A stretch of 64,000 bases of DNA from Rhizobium hidalgonense. Its GTDB lineage: Bacteria; Pseudomonadota; Alphaproteobacteria; Rhizobiales; Rhizobiaceae. The stretch is taken from assembly GCF_002914525.1 (NCBI RefSeq), contig NZ_LODW01000139.1, positions 186,001 through 250,000 of the forward strand, written 5' to 3'. Below are positions 34,758 through 42,785 of this stretch, one piece after another. Position 1 is the stretch's first letter, and each line of letters begins with the position of its first letter. The notes below the pieces were generated by a model that saw only the letters and a list, made by a program, of their open reading frames with translations, was not told where the DNA came from and ran no database searches. The translations under genes and the position numbers were made by a program.

Positions 34758-35480
34758 ATGAACCAAAGCAGGGATCTGACCTTGCATCAGCGCATCCTCG
34801 GCGAGATCGAGGGCCGTATCGTCTCGGGCGATTGGCCGCCGGGGCATCGTATTCCCTTCGAGGTCGATCTCGCCACGCAGTATGACTGCTCGCGCATGAC
34901 AGTGAACAAGGTGCTGACCCAACTCGCCAAGGCCGGGCTCATCGAACGGCGCAAGAAATCCGGCAGCTTCGTCACCCAGCCGCAGGCGCAATCGGCGGTT
35001 CTCGAAATCCACGACATCAAGGCCGAGGTGCAGTCGCTGAACCTGCCCTATTCCTATGCCGTTTCCAAGAAGGCGAGCCGCAAGGCCAAGGCGGAAGACA
35101 GAAGCCGGCTGGAATTGCCGGCGGCGTCCTCGGTCGTCGAGGTCGTCTGCATCCACAATGCCGGGGCGCGGCCCTTCTGCCTGGAGGAGCGGCTGATCAG
35201 CCTTGAGACCGTACCTGAGGCCGCCGATGCCGATTTTCTAACGGTGGCCCCGGGGCCCTGGCTGCTCAATCAGGTGCCATGGAGCACGGCTGAACACCGG
35301 ATCCACGCCGTTTCTGCCAATGCCGAACTGGCCGCGGCCCTCGATATCGCGCGCAATACGGCCTGCTTGGTGGTCGAACGCCGCACCTGGAGCGGCGCTG
35401 GCCCGGTGACCCATGTACGCTTCACCTATCCCGGCGACCGCCACGCACTGGTGGCGCGTTTCACGCCGGCTTCGCAATAG
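34758..35480 (+). CDS. hutC: histidine utilisation repressor
   Basis: A 240-residue GntR/HutC protein. The winged helix is HQRILGEIEGRIVSGDWPPGHRIPFEVDLATQYDCSRMTVNKVL, and a UTRA ligand domain follows from about residue 90 (CLEERLISL, NQVPWSTAEHRI, CLVVERRTWS). The family represses hut genes and is induced by urocanate. An upstream in-frame GTG (34752) is a possible alternative start. Linked to hutF. Confidence 0.9.
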   Translation: MNQSRDLTLHQRILGEIEGRIVSGDWPPGHRIPFEVDLATQYDCSRMTVNKVLTQLAKAGLIERRKKSGSFVTQPQAQSAVLEIHDIKAEVQSLNLPYSYAVSKKASRKAKAEDRSRLELPAASSVVEVVCIHNAGARPFCLEERLISLETVPEAADADFLTVAPGPWLLNQVPWSTAEHRIHAVSANAELAAALDIARNTACLVVERRTWSGAGPVTHVRFTYPGDRHALVARFTPASQ

Positions 35481-35508
35481 TCGCCATGTTCCATATACAA
35501 CATGGCGA
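35481..35508. terminator. stem-loop between convergent gntR genes
   Basis: A perfect 10-base stem, TCGCCATGTT / AACATGGCGA, with loop CCATATAC lies directly after the hutC stop, with CTGTTTTCATT beyond it. It can act as a bidirectional terminator. The loop region contains CCATATACAAC, which also occurs at 36351-36361 in a promoter, so a regulator site is an alternative reading. Confidence 0.5.
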
Positions 35509-35514
35509 CTGTTT

Positions 35515-36270
35515 TCATTCCTCGAACATCTTACCGCTGCGGGCTTCAAGCCGGTAGCGATAGCCGGGATAGACGAGGCGGGCGGTCGACACCACCTGTT
35601 TTGCCGACCATGTACGCCGGCGGATCGTCAGGCACGGCTCGGTCTTCAGGATGGTCAGCAGCTTGCATTCCCAGGCCTGCGGCATTGCCGCCTCGACGAC
35701 GTGTTCGGAGCCGCTGAGCGGGGCGGCCGCCGTCAGATAGGCATTCGGCGTCAGGGTGGTGAAATCCTGGTGGAGATATTCGGGCGCGGCCTCCGGATGG
35801 ACGAAACGGTCCTCGATCTGCACCGGAACGCCATTTTCGCTGTGCACGATCAGCGAGTGGAAGACCGCCGCGCCGATTTCAAGTTCGAGCGCGTCGGCGA
35901 TCTCGGGGGAGGCGGTTTCCTGGGCCAGAACGACGACGGAAGCCTCATGGACGTGGCCACGTTCGGCGATTTCCTCGGCGATGTTGCGCACTTCGAACAG
36001 CGCCGAATAGCCCTTGCGCTCCGCCACGAACGAGCCGACGCCCTGGATGCGGACAAGTTCGCCTTCATTGGCGAGTTCGCGCAGCGCCCGGTTTGCGGTC
36101 ATCTTGCTGACGCCGAGCTCGACGACCAGCTCGTTTTCCGACGGTACGCGGTATTTCGGCGGCCATTCGCCGCTATGGATGCGGTCGAGGATCACCTGCT
36201 TGACGCCGGCATAAAGCGGCGTGCTATCATTTTCCGCCAGCTCACGCTTCATTTCCCCGGGACGCTTCAT
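35515..36270 (-). CDS. GntR/HutC-type regulator of the adjacent ABC-lyase unit
   Basis: A 251-residue HutC-family regulator, distinct from hutC. The winged helix runs through YAGVKQVILDRIHSGEWPPKYRVPSENELVVELGVSKMTANRALREL, and a UTRA domain follows (QIEDRFVHPEAAPEY, LTIRRRTWSAKQVVSTARLVYPG). It is divergent from the transporter-lyase genes at 36465-41147, so it very likely controls them; an imidazole-type inducer is plausible because of the HutC relationship. Confidence 0.85.
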   Translation of the reverse strand: MKRPGEMKRELAENDSTPLYAGVKQVILDRIHSGEWPPKYRVPSENELVVELGVSKMTANRALRELANEGELVRIQGVGSFVAERKGYSALFEVRNIAEEIAERGHVHEASVVVLAQETASPEIADALELEIGAAVFHSLIVHSENGVPVQIEDRFVHPEAAPEYLHQDFTTLTPNAYLTAAAPLSGSEHVVEAAMPQAWECKLLTILKTEPCLTIRRRTWSAKQVVSTARLVYPGYRYRLEARSGKMFEE

Positions 36271-36342
36271 TGCCTATTCCTTTTGCACGAATGCAATTCG
36301 CCGCATAAACCGACTTTCCTCTTGCATATCACAAAATATCTC

Positions 36343-36356
36343 ATATGGTACCATAT
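36343..36356. promoter_or_regulatory. candidate operator of HutC-like regulator
   Basis: ATATGGTACCATAT is a perfect 14-base palindrome between the divergent regulator and binding-protein genes, followed at once by ACAACC. GntR proteins of the HutC branch bind such palindromes. The adjoining 11-mer CCATATACAAC repeats at 35491-35501. Confidence 0.5.
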
Positions 36357-36464
36357 ACAACCTCCCAATCGGTCCTGGACACAGAAATAGGACGGAAAGG
36401 GCAAGCCGGCGAAGATCGGCGTGGTGCCGCAAGGTCTGTTTCAACTCCAGAGGAGAATTCATCA

Positions 36465-37307
36465 ATGAAATTCAGCACAATCCTGTTTTGCGGCGTCGCC
36501 GCTCTTTCCGCTTTCGCAGCGCCCGCCTTTGCCAAGGACTGGACGAAGGCGACCATTACGCTCGAAGGCGCCTATGCGCCGTGGAACCTCACCAATGCCG
36601 ACGGCACGCTCGGCGGCTTCGAGCCGGAGCTTGCCAAGGTGCTCTGCGAACGCGCCAAGATCGAATGCACGCTGGTCGCTTCCGACTGGGACGGCATGAT
36701 CCCGGCGCTCAACGCCGGCAAGTTCGACGTCATCATGGATGCACTGTCGATCACCGAAGAGCGTAAGCAGGTTATCGGCTTCACCATTCCTTATGCCGCC
36801 ACCCCTGCTGCCTTCGCCACCGCCAAGGACAGCCCGCTCGCTAAGGCCGCCGGCACCGGCGCCACGATAAAGATGACGCCCGGCCAGACCGGCGTGAAGG
36901 AAATCGATGCGCTGAAGGCTGCTTTCAAGGGCAAGACGATCGGCATCCAGGCAGCGACCGTCTACGCCAAGTTCGTCTATGACAATTTCGGCGACATCGC
37001 CGAGATTCGCGAATACAAGACCGGCGCCGACCGCGACCTTGACCTGCAGAACGGCCGCATCGACCTCGGCTTCGACGATGCCGTGTATTTCGCCAATGCG
37101 TTCAAGTCCGCCAACGACACGCTTGATTTCACCGGTCCGGAGATCGTCGGCTCGATCTGGGGCGAGGGCGAAGGTCTCGGCATCCGCCAGGCCGATACGG
37201 ATCTGCGCGACAAGTTCAATGAGGCGATCAAGTCGACGCTTGCCGACGGCACCGTCAAGAACCTCTCGATGAAGTGGTTCAAGGTCGACGTCAGCCCGCA
37301 GCAATAA
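36465..37307 (+). CDS. ABC transporter substrate-binding protein, histidine/arginine (PAAT) type
   Basis: A 280-residue periplasmic protein with a signal peptide cleaved after AFA. The mature sequence shows TLEGAYAPWNLTNADGTLGGFEPELAKVLCE, DWDGMIPALNAGKFDVIMDALSIT, and DLDLQNGRIDLGFDD. It resembles HisJ/ArgT-type receptors. ATG 36465 lies after AGAGGAGAATTC. It is the first gene of a five-gene unit ending in a MIO-less lyase homologue; the ligand may be an imidazole compound, inferred from context. Confidence 0.85.
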   Translation: MKFSTILFCGVAALSAFAAPAFAKDWTKATITLEGAYAPWNLTNADGTLGGFEPELAKVLCERAKIECTLVASDWDGMIPALNAGKFDVIMDALSITEERKQVIGFTIPYAATPAAFATAKDSPLAKAAGTGATIKMTPGQTGVKEIDALKAAFKGKTIGIQAATVYAKFVYDNFGDIAEIREYKTGADRDLDLQNGRIDLGFDDAVYFANAFKSANDTLDFTGPEIVGSIWGEGEGLGIRQADTDLRDKFNEAIKSTLADGTVKNLSMKWFKVDVSPQQ

Positions 37308-37334
37308 GCGTTTCGGCCTTTCGGCCGCAAACAC

Positions 37335-37362
37335 CTGTCTCCGGCTTTATCGCCGGAGACAG
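37335..37362 (+). terminator. intercistronic hairpin after the binding-protein gene
   Basis: A perfect 11-base stem, CTGTCTCCGGC / GCCGGAGACAG, with loop TTTATC in the 105-base gap between binding protein and first permease. There is no long T-run, so it more likely stabilises the upstream message or gives partial termination, which would raise binding protein over permease. Confidence 0.65.
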
Positions 37363-37412
37363 CATGTTATTGTCAATCCACAAAACGCTGCCGCGGACGG
37401 GGAACGGACGAC

Positions 37413-38138
37413 ATGGCAAGTTTGGAACTGCTTGGCTTCGGCTCGACCGGATGGGGCGCGCTGCTTATTCTCGCCACCTTGATGACGCTGGCCGTCACGG
37501 CGACGGCGCTTGCGATCGGCGCGGTGCTCGGCGCGATCGTCGCGGCGGCAAAACTCTCGGGCAACCCTGTCTTCGTGGCATTCGGCAATGTCTATACGAC
37601 CGTGTTTCGCGGCGTGCCGGAACTGCTGATCATCTATCTCATCTATTTCGGCGGCTCCTCGGCCATCACCTCGATCGGCAAGGCGATGGGCTACGAAGGA
37701 TTCCTCGGCCTGCCTTCCTTTGCCGCCGGGGCGCTTGCCGTCGGCATCATTTCCGGCTCCTATCAGGCGGAGGTGTTCCGCGGCGCCTTCCTCGCCATTT
37801 CCAAGGGCGAGCTGGAAGCGGCCTCGGCGATCGGCATGCATCGCGGCCTGCGCTTTCGCCGCATCATCATGCCGCAGGTGCTGCGGCTGGCCATTCCGGG
37901 CCTCGGCAATGTCTGGCAGCTCAGCCTCAAGGATTCGGCGCTGATCTCCGTGACCGGCCTTGCCGAACTGATGCGCACCAGCCAGGTGGCGGCGGGCTCG
38001 ACCCGGCAATATTTCCTGTTCTTCATTGCCGGCGGCTGCCTCTACCTGATCCTGACCAGCCTTTCCGACCGCATCTTCAACCGCGCCGAACGCCGGGCCA
38101 ATCGCAGCATGCCGGCATCGGCCATGGGCCAGGCGTAA
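37413..38138 (+). CDS. PAAT-type ABC transporter permease (HisQ-like)
   Basis: A 241-residue permease with five or so helices, VFRGVPELLIIYLIYFGG and the EAA loop YQAEVFRGAFLAISKGELEAASAIGM. This resembles HisQ-type inner-membrane subunits of basic/polar amino-acid importers. It is followed ten bases later by its partner permease. Confidence 0.88.
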   Translation: MASLELLGFGSTGWGALLILATLMTLAVTATALAIGAVLGAIVAAAKLSGNPVFVAFGNVYTTVFRGVPELLIIYLIYFGGSSAITSIGKAMGYEGFLGLPSFAAGALAVGIISGSYQAEVFRGAFLAISKGELEAASAIGMHRGLRFRRIIMPQVLRLAIPGLGNVWQLSLKDSALISVTGLAELMRTSQVAAGSTRQYFLFFIAGGCLYLILTSLSDRIFNRAERRANRSMPASAMGQA

Positions 38139-38148
38139 GGAGGCGACG

Positions 38149-38853
38149 ATGGATTTCACCTTTCTTGCTTCGACCATGGTAACCCTGCTCAAGGCGGTGC
38201 CGACGACGCTGATCCTGTTTTCGCTATCGATCTTCTTCGGCGGCGTGCTGGCGCTCGTCATTGTCTCGATGCGGGTCAGCGGCAACCCCGTGCTTTCAGG
38301 GTTCGCCAAGGGCTACATCTTCGTCTTCCGCGGCTCGCCGCTGCTGATCCAGATGTTCCTGGTGTTCTACGGCCTCGGCCAGTTCGGCGTCATCCGCTAT
38401 TCCTTCCTCTGGCCATTCCTGCGCGAGCCGATGGTCTGCGCCGTGCTGTCGCTGGCGCTCTGCACCGCCGGCTACACGGCGGAGATCTTTCGCGGCGGCA
38501 TCCGCGCCGTCTCGCCGAAGGAGATCGAGGCGGCGCGCTCGATCGGCATGTCCGGCTTCCTGCTGGTGCGCCGCATCCTGGCGCCGATCGCCTTCCGCCA
38601 TGCGCTGCCGGCCTATTCCACCGAGATCGTGCTGATGATGAAATCGACGGCGCTCGCAAGCCTCGTCACCGTCTGGGAGGTCACCGGTGTCGCCCAGCGG
38701 CTGATCTCGCAGACCTACCGCACGATGGAAGTCTTCCTCTGTGCGGCGATCATCTATCTCGTGCTGAACTTCATCATCCTGCAGGGCATGGCCCTGCTCG
38801 AATATTCGCTGTCCCGACACCGCCGCGCGGCCCCGCAGCCGCTGAAGGCATAG
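38149..38853 (+). CDS. PAAT-type ABC transporter permease (HisM-like)
   Basis: A 234-residue permease: FVFRGSPLLIQMFLVFYGLGQ, EAA loop YTAEIFRGGIRAVSPKEIEAARSIGM, and the late MMKSTALASLVTVWEVTGVA typical of HisM. The start follows AAGGAGG. It forms the second half of the channel. Confidence 0.88.
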   Translation: MDFTFLASTMVTLLKAVPTTLILFSLSIFFGGVLALVIVSMRVSGNPVLSGFAKGYIFVFRGSPLLIQMFLVFYGLGQFGVIRYSFLWPFLREPMVCAVLSLALCTAGYTAEIFRGGIRAVSPKEIEAARSIGMSGFLLVRRILAPIAFRHALPAYSTEIVLMMKSTALASLVTVWEVTGVAQRLISQTYRTMEVFLCAAIIYLVLNFIILQGMALLEYSLSRHRRAAPQPLKA

Positions 38854-38880
38854 GCAGTTTTTGACCTGATTGGAGCAATC

Positions 38881-39657
38881 ATGCCAGGCGTTACCAGACT
38901 TTCGGTCCGCAATATCCGCAAGAGCTTCGGCACGCACGAGGTCTTGCGCGGCATTTCCCTCGATGCCGAGGACGGCGACGTGATTTCGCTGCTCGGCGCT
39001 TCCGGCTCCGGAAAATCGACGTTCCTGCGCTGCATCAACATGCTCGAAACAGCCAGCGACGGCGAGATCTGGGTCGACGGCGAGCATATTGAAATGGTTC
39101 ACAAGAACGGCAAGTCGAAGCCGGCCAGCCAGAAGCAGGTGGATCATATCCGCTCCGAACTCGGCATGGTGTTCCAGTCCTTCAATCTCTGGTCCCATAT
39201 GACCATCCTGCAGAACGTCATCGAAGGTCCCGTTCATGTGCTGAAGCGGCCGCGCGCCGACTGCATCGCCGAGGCTGAGGCACTGCTCGAAAAGGTCGGC
39301 ATCGCAGATAAGCGTCATGCCTATCCCGCCCATCTCTCCGGTGGCCAGCAGCAGCGCGCCGCAATCGCCCGCGCTTTGGCGATGAAGCCGAAGGTCATGC
39401 TCTTCGATGAGCCGACCTCGGCGCTCGATCCGGAACTTGTCGGCGAAGTGCTGCGCGTCATGCGCGCGCTTGCCGAGGAGGGCATGACCATGCTCGTCGT
39501 CACCCATGAGATGAGCTTTGCCCGCAACGTCTCGAACCGCGTCGTCTTCATGCGTCAGGGACTGATCGAAAGCAGCGGCAAGCCCGATGAGATGTTTACC
39601 GGCGGCGCCACGCCCGCCTTCCGCCAGTTCATCGGCCATTTCGGAAGCGGTCAATGA
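38881..39657 (+). CDS. PAAT-type ABC transporter ATP-binding protein (HisP-like)
   Basis: A 258-residue ATPase with Walker A GASGSGKST, Q-loop VFQSFNLWSHMTI, signature LSGGQQQR, Walker B VMLFDEPTSALDPE and switch VVTHEMSFA. An insertion after residue 75 (MVHKNGKSKPASQKQVDHI) is typical of HisP. Its stop overlaps the next start (ATGA), directly coupling transporter ATPase and lyase homologue. Confidence 0.9.
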   Translation: MPGVTRLSVRNIRKSFGTHEVLRGISLDAEDGDVISLLGASGSGKSTFLRCINMLETASDGEIWVDGEHIEMVHKNGKSKPASQKQVDHIRSELGMVFQSFNLWSHMTILQNVIEGPVHVLKRPRADCIAEAEALLEKVGIADKRHAYPAHLSGGQQQRAAIARALAMKPKVMLFDEPTSALDPELVGEVLRVMRALAEEGMTMLVVTHEMSFARNVSNRVVFMRQGLIESSGKPDEMFTGGATPAFRQFIGHFGSGQ

Positions 39658-41147
39658 CCATCACCATCGATGAAGTGCTGACCTGGCGCGATGTCGCGTG
39701 CGTTGGGGCAGGGGCTGCGCTTGCGCTGTCGCCGGCCGCCTGGGCGCGCGTCGAGCAGGCAAGCCACATCGTCGCCAGCATCGTTGAATCAGGCGTGCGT
39801 GCCTATGGCGTCAATACCGGTGTCGGGGCGCTCGCCGACACGGTGGTCGACCGGGCCTCGCAGAGCCTGTTGTCGCGCAGCATCGTGCTCAGCCATGCCT
39901 GCGGCGTCGGCCCATTGCTCGATGCCCGCGCGGTGCGCGCCATTATTGCCGCTCAGATCGCCAATTTCGCCCACGGCCATTCCGGCGTGCGGCGCGAGAT
40001 CGTCGAGCATCTTGCGGCCCTGCTGGAACATGACTGCATTCCCGACGTCCCATCGAAAGGCTCGGCGGGTTATCTCACCCACAACGCCCATACGGCGCTC
40101 GTCCTCATCGGCGAAGGCAGCGCCACGCTCGGCGGCCAACGCATGAGCGGTCGCGCGGCACTGGCGGCGATCGGCCTCGAACCGCTGGTGCTCGGCGCCA
40201 AGGAAGGGCTTAGCCTTGTCAACGGCACGGCCTGTGCCACCGGTTTAACTGCCGTCGCACTTTTGCGCACCGAACGGCTGCTCGATTGGGCCGATGCGAT
40301 CGCGGCGCTGACGCTGGAAGCGGCGGGCTGCCAGATCGCCGCCTTCGACGCGGCGGTGCTGAAGCTGCGCCCGTCCGCCGGGATCGAAAAGGTCGGGGCG
40401 ACACTACGCGCCCGCCTTGGCGGCAGCGGCCTTGTCGCCGCCGCCTTCGGCCGGCGCACCCAGGATGCGCTCAGCCTCCGTTCGGTGCCGCATGCCCATG
40501 GCGCCGCCCGCGACGTCTTCGACAATTCCGCCCGCATCGCCGATCAGGAACTGGCCTCGGTGACGGACAATCCTGCGGTCTCAGGCACGCCGGAGCGGCC
40601 GATCGTCTCCTCGGAGGCACATGCCGTCGCCCCGGCGCTCGGGCAGGCGGCCGATAGCCTGGCGATTGCGCTCGCGCAAATCGGCGCGATCAGCGAACGG
40701 CGTATGGACCGGCTGGTCAATCCGCTGGTGAGCGGCCTGCCGCCGTTTCTGGCAAGCGACGCCGGCAGCCATTCCGGCTTGATGATCGCCCAATATACCG
40801 CAGCAGCGCTCAGCAACGAAAACCGCCGCCTTGCCGCACCCGCGGCCATGGATGGCGGCCTCACCTCGGGCCTGCAGGAGGATTTCCTCGCCCATCCGAC
40901 AGCTGCCGTCGGCAAGCTGCTCGCGGTCGTCGACAATGCCGAATATATCCTGGCGATCGAGCTGATGGCCGCCGCCCAGGCGCATGATTTCCTGGCGGCG
41001 ACGGCGCCGCGGGCGCCAGGTACGGATCTCGTCTATCGGGCTGTGCGGGAGCGTATCTCCCATTATGGCGACGAGCGGCCGCTCAACGGTGATATCGAGG
41101 CCGTGCGCAGCCTCATCCGCGAGATAGCGCCGCCGCCGATGGATTGA
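39654..41147 (+). CDS. histidine-ammonia-lyase homologue lacking the MIO triad
   Basis: A 497-residue member of the aromatic amino-acid lyase superfamily. Compared with HutH at 30434, the segment KGSVG-ASG-DLAPLAH reads KGSAG-YLTHNAH, so exactly the three MIO-forming residues are missing. Also changed are Tyr280 (Leu273 here) and Phe329 (Ala322). Retained are Y51, H81, N190, R276 and E409, the residues around the imidazole and carboxylate. It cannot use the standard electrophilic cofactor. Ergothionase is a known superfamily member that works without MIO because trimethylamine is a good leaving group, so a betaine such as hercynine or ergothioneine is a reasonable candidate. A non-catalytic role cannot be excluded. 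Confidence 0.8.
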   Translation: MTITIDEVLTWRDVACVGAGAALALSPAAWARVEQASHIVASIVESGVRAYGVNTGVGALADTVVDRASQSLLSRSIVLSHACGVGPLLDARAVRAIIAAQIANFAHGHSGVRREIVEHLAALLEHDCIPDVPSKGSAGYLTHNAHTALVLIGEGSATLGGQRMSGRAALAAIGLEPLVLGAKEGLSLVNGTACATGLTAVALLRTERLLDWADAIAALTLEAAGCQIAAFDAAVLKLRPSAGIEKVGATLRARLGGSGLVAAAFGRRTQDALSLRSVPHAHGAARDVFDNSARIADQELASVTDNPAVSGTPERPIVSSEAHAVAPALGQAADSLAIALAQIGAISERRMDRLVNPLVSGLPPFLASDAGSHSGLMIAQYTAAALSNENRRLAAPAAMDGGLTSGLQEDFLAHPTAAVGKLLAVVDNAEYILAIELMAAAQAHDFLAATAPRAPGTDLVYRAVRERISHYGDERPLNGDIEAVRSLIREIAPPPMD

Positions 41148-41160
41148 ATTGTGCAGACCG

Positions 41161-41703
41161 TCAGAATGGCTTGCTGGTGTCGGAATCCTGCTTCGGCTTT
41201 CCGCCGGCTTCCAGCCGCTTGAGGCACTGGCGATAGGTTGGATAGAGCTGGTCCACCCGCGAGAGCGGCAGCGTCCAGTCGCCTTCGTCGCCGGCAAAGG
41301 TCAGTTGCACGTCAGGGGTTCCTGAAAAGGAATTCTTGATGATCTTCTTCAGTCCGCCGTTTCCTTTGCTCGCCGGTGGCCAGAGGCGAAGCGTCGTCTT
41401 GTCGAAGAATTCGGCGGCAACCACTTTCGTCACGTTGCGATCGGTCAGCGTCACCTCTGTCGTGGTGCCGGCCGGAATGTCCCAGCTGGTCTTGGTCACC
41501 AGCCAGAAGGTCTCGGTGGCGCTCTGACGGAATTCCATTGTCTTGCCGAGTTCGCTGTCCCACAGCAGCCGGCAATAGGCAGGGCTCTCGTTCGCAAAGC
41601 CGACCGACCATTGCCGCGCACCGCCCATCCATTCGGTCTCGCCGAAGGCTGCGACCGGCTGCAGGACGGATGCCATCAGAACCATCGCGGTCAGAATTTT
41701 CAT
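41161..41703 (-). CDS. secreted protein of unknown function
   Basis: A 180-residue protein with a signal peptide (MKILTAMVLMASVLQPVAAFG) and a beta-rich mature part containing two cysteines (YCRLLW and RQCLKR) that may pair. No family recognised. ATG 41703 begins the signal peptide; an upstream in-frame extension was rejected. Convergent with the lyase homologue, 13 bases apart. Confidence 0.65.
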   Translation of the reverse strand: MKILTAMVLMASVLQPVAAFGETEWMGGARQWSVGFANESPAYCRLLWDSELGKTMEFRQSATETFWLVTKTSWDIPAGTTTEVTLTDRNVTKVVAAEFFDKTTLRLWPPASKGNGGLKKIIKNSFSGTPDVQLTFAGDEGDWTLPLSRVDQLYPTYRQCLKRLEAGGKPKQDSDTSKPF

Positions 41704-41906
41704 CGCGGAAATCTTCTCCAGGACAATCGGCTCCAGCGGTAGCAAAAGAAGGTTGAGCTTTTGCTACCAAAGCGTCGCGCGACTTTTCGCGTACAACAAC
41801 GCAGTCGCAACTGGTGCGTCCTGGGCGTCGTCATTCCCGCTCCCGAAGAACGCCAGAAGCACACTGAAGGATAATCGCTAGCAGTACGAAGTTCGTCAGT
41901 CCGGCG

Positions 41907-42695
41907 TCAGAACCGGATGGCGACTCCGAAGATCGGCCCTTGCTGGACAACGTCGAAGACGAAGCCGTCATTGTCGTAATTGACGCCCAGTGCACGATAC
42001 CCGGCGACCGCCGAGATGCTGTTGTTGAACTTGTAGCCGAGGCCCAACGCTACGTCCCAGTCGAGATCGGCGCCGCCGGCACCCACCAGACCCCATCCCG
42101 TAAGATAGATTTCAGGCGTGAAGAAGTAGTTTCCTCTGACGCCAGCGACGGCATCGACCCATGTCGCGCTGTCTTCGACATCCACTCCGGCCAGGATGCC
42201 GCCATTGAAGGAGATCTCGGTTTCGACCGACCAGACCTTCATGCCGCCGACCACGTCCAGATGGCCATTTTGGTCTTCGAGCACGGCGTAACCGACGCCA
42301 AGAAATCCCGCGAAGGTCTTCGATGTCACATCGACGTTGTCGGCAAGGATGCCGGCAGGGGTGTCGGCGTCGGCACCGAGCTTGGTGTAGATCACGTCAC
42401 CAACGATGCTGAAGCGATCGTACCTTGCTTCCCCAGCCGCCATGAAAGCGAAGTCGAGGTTTTTGAGGATATCGCCGAAATCCGGGTCGATATGAACTTC
42501 CGGAAGCCCAAACTGCCCAATATCGCCGGATATGCCGGCAGCCCAGAAATAGGGAGCGAAGGTGAATTCCCAGCCGCTCTGGCTCTCGACTGTTTTTGCT
42601 TCCGGCGTAAGCGGCGTTATATCGGCGGCGTTGCCGACCGACGCAGCGGAGATCCCCGCCAACAACAGAATGGCACGCAAGTATATGGCTTTCAT
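41907..42695 (-). CDS. outer-membrane beta-barrel protein
   Basis: A 262-residue protein with a signal peptide (cleavage near SVGNA-ADI) and alternating-residue beta strands typical of small barrels: FTFAPYFWAAGISG, FAGFLGVGYAVLED, AVAGVRGNYFF, VALGLGYKFNNSIS. It ends in Phe (VAIRF), the usual outer-membrane assembly signal. It is last in a row of exported-protein genes (sulfatase, HAD, octahaem cytochrome). Substrate or pore function unknown. Confidence 0.75.
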   Translation of the reverse strand: MKAIYLRAILLLAGISAASVGNAADITPLTPEAKTVESQSGWEFTFAPYFWAAGISGDIGQFGLPEVHIDPDFGDILKNLDFAFMAAGEARYDRFSIVGDVIYTKLGADADTPAGILADNVDVTSKTFAGFLGVGYAVLEDQNGHLDVVGGMKVWSVETEISFNGGILAGVDVEDSATWVDAVAGVRGNYFFTPEIYLTGWGLVGAGGADLDWDVALGLGYKFNNSISAVAGYRALGVNYDNDGFVFDVVQQGPIFGVAIRF

Positions 42696-42785
42696 GAGAA
42701 TCCCCCGATCTCGTTTGTCGCCTCGGCACTGCTTTCCCGAGTCAGCACTGTGCAGCGAGAAGTAGATTTGGACAAGCTTGAATAC

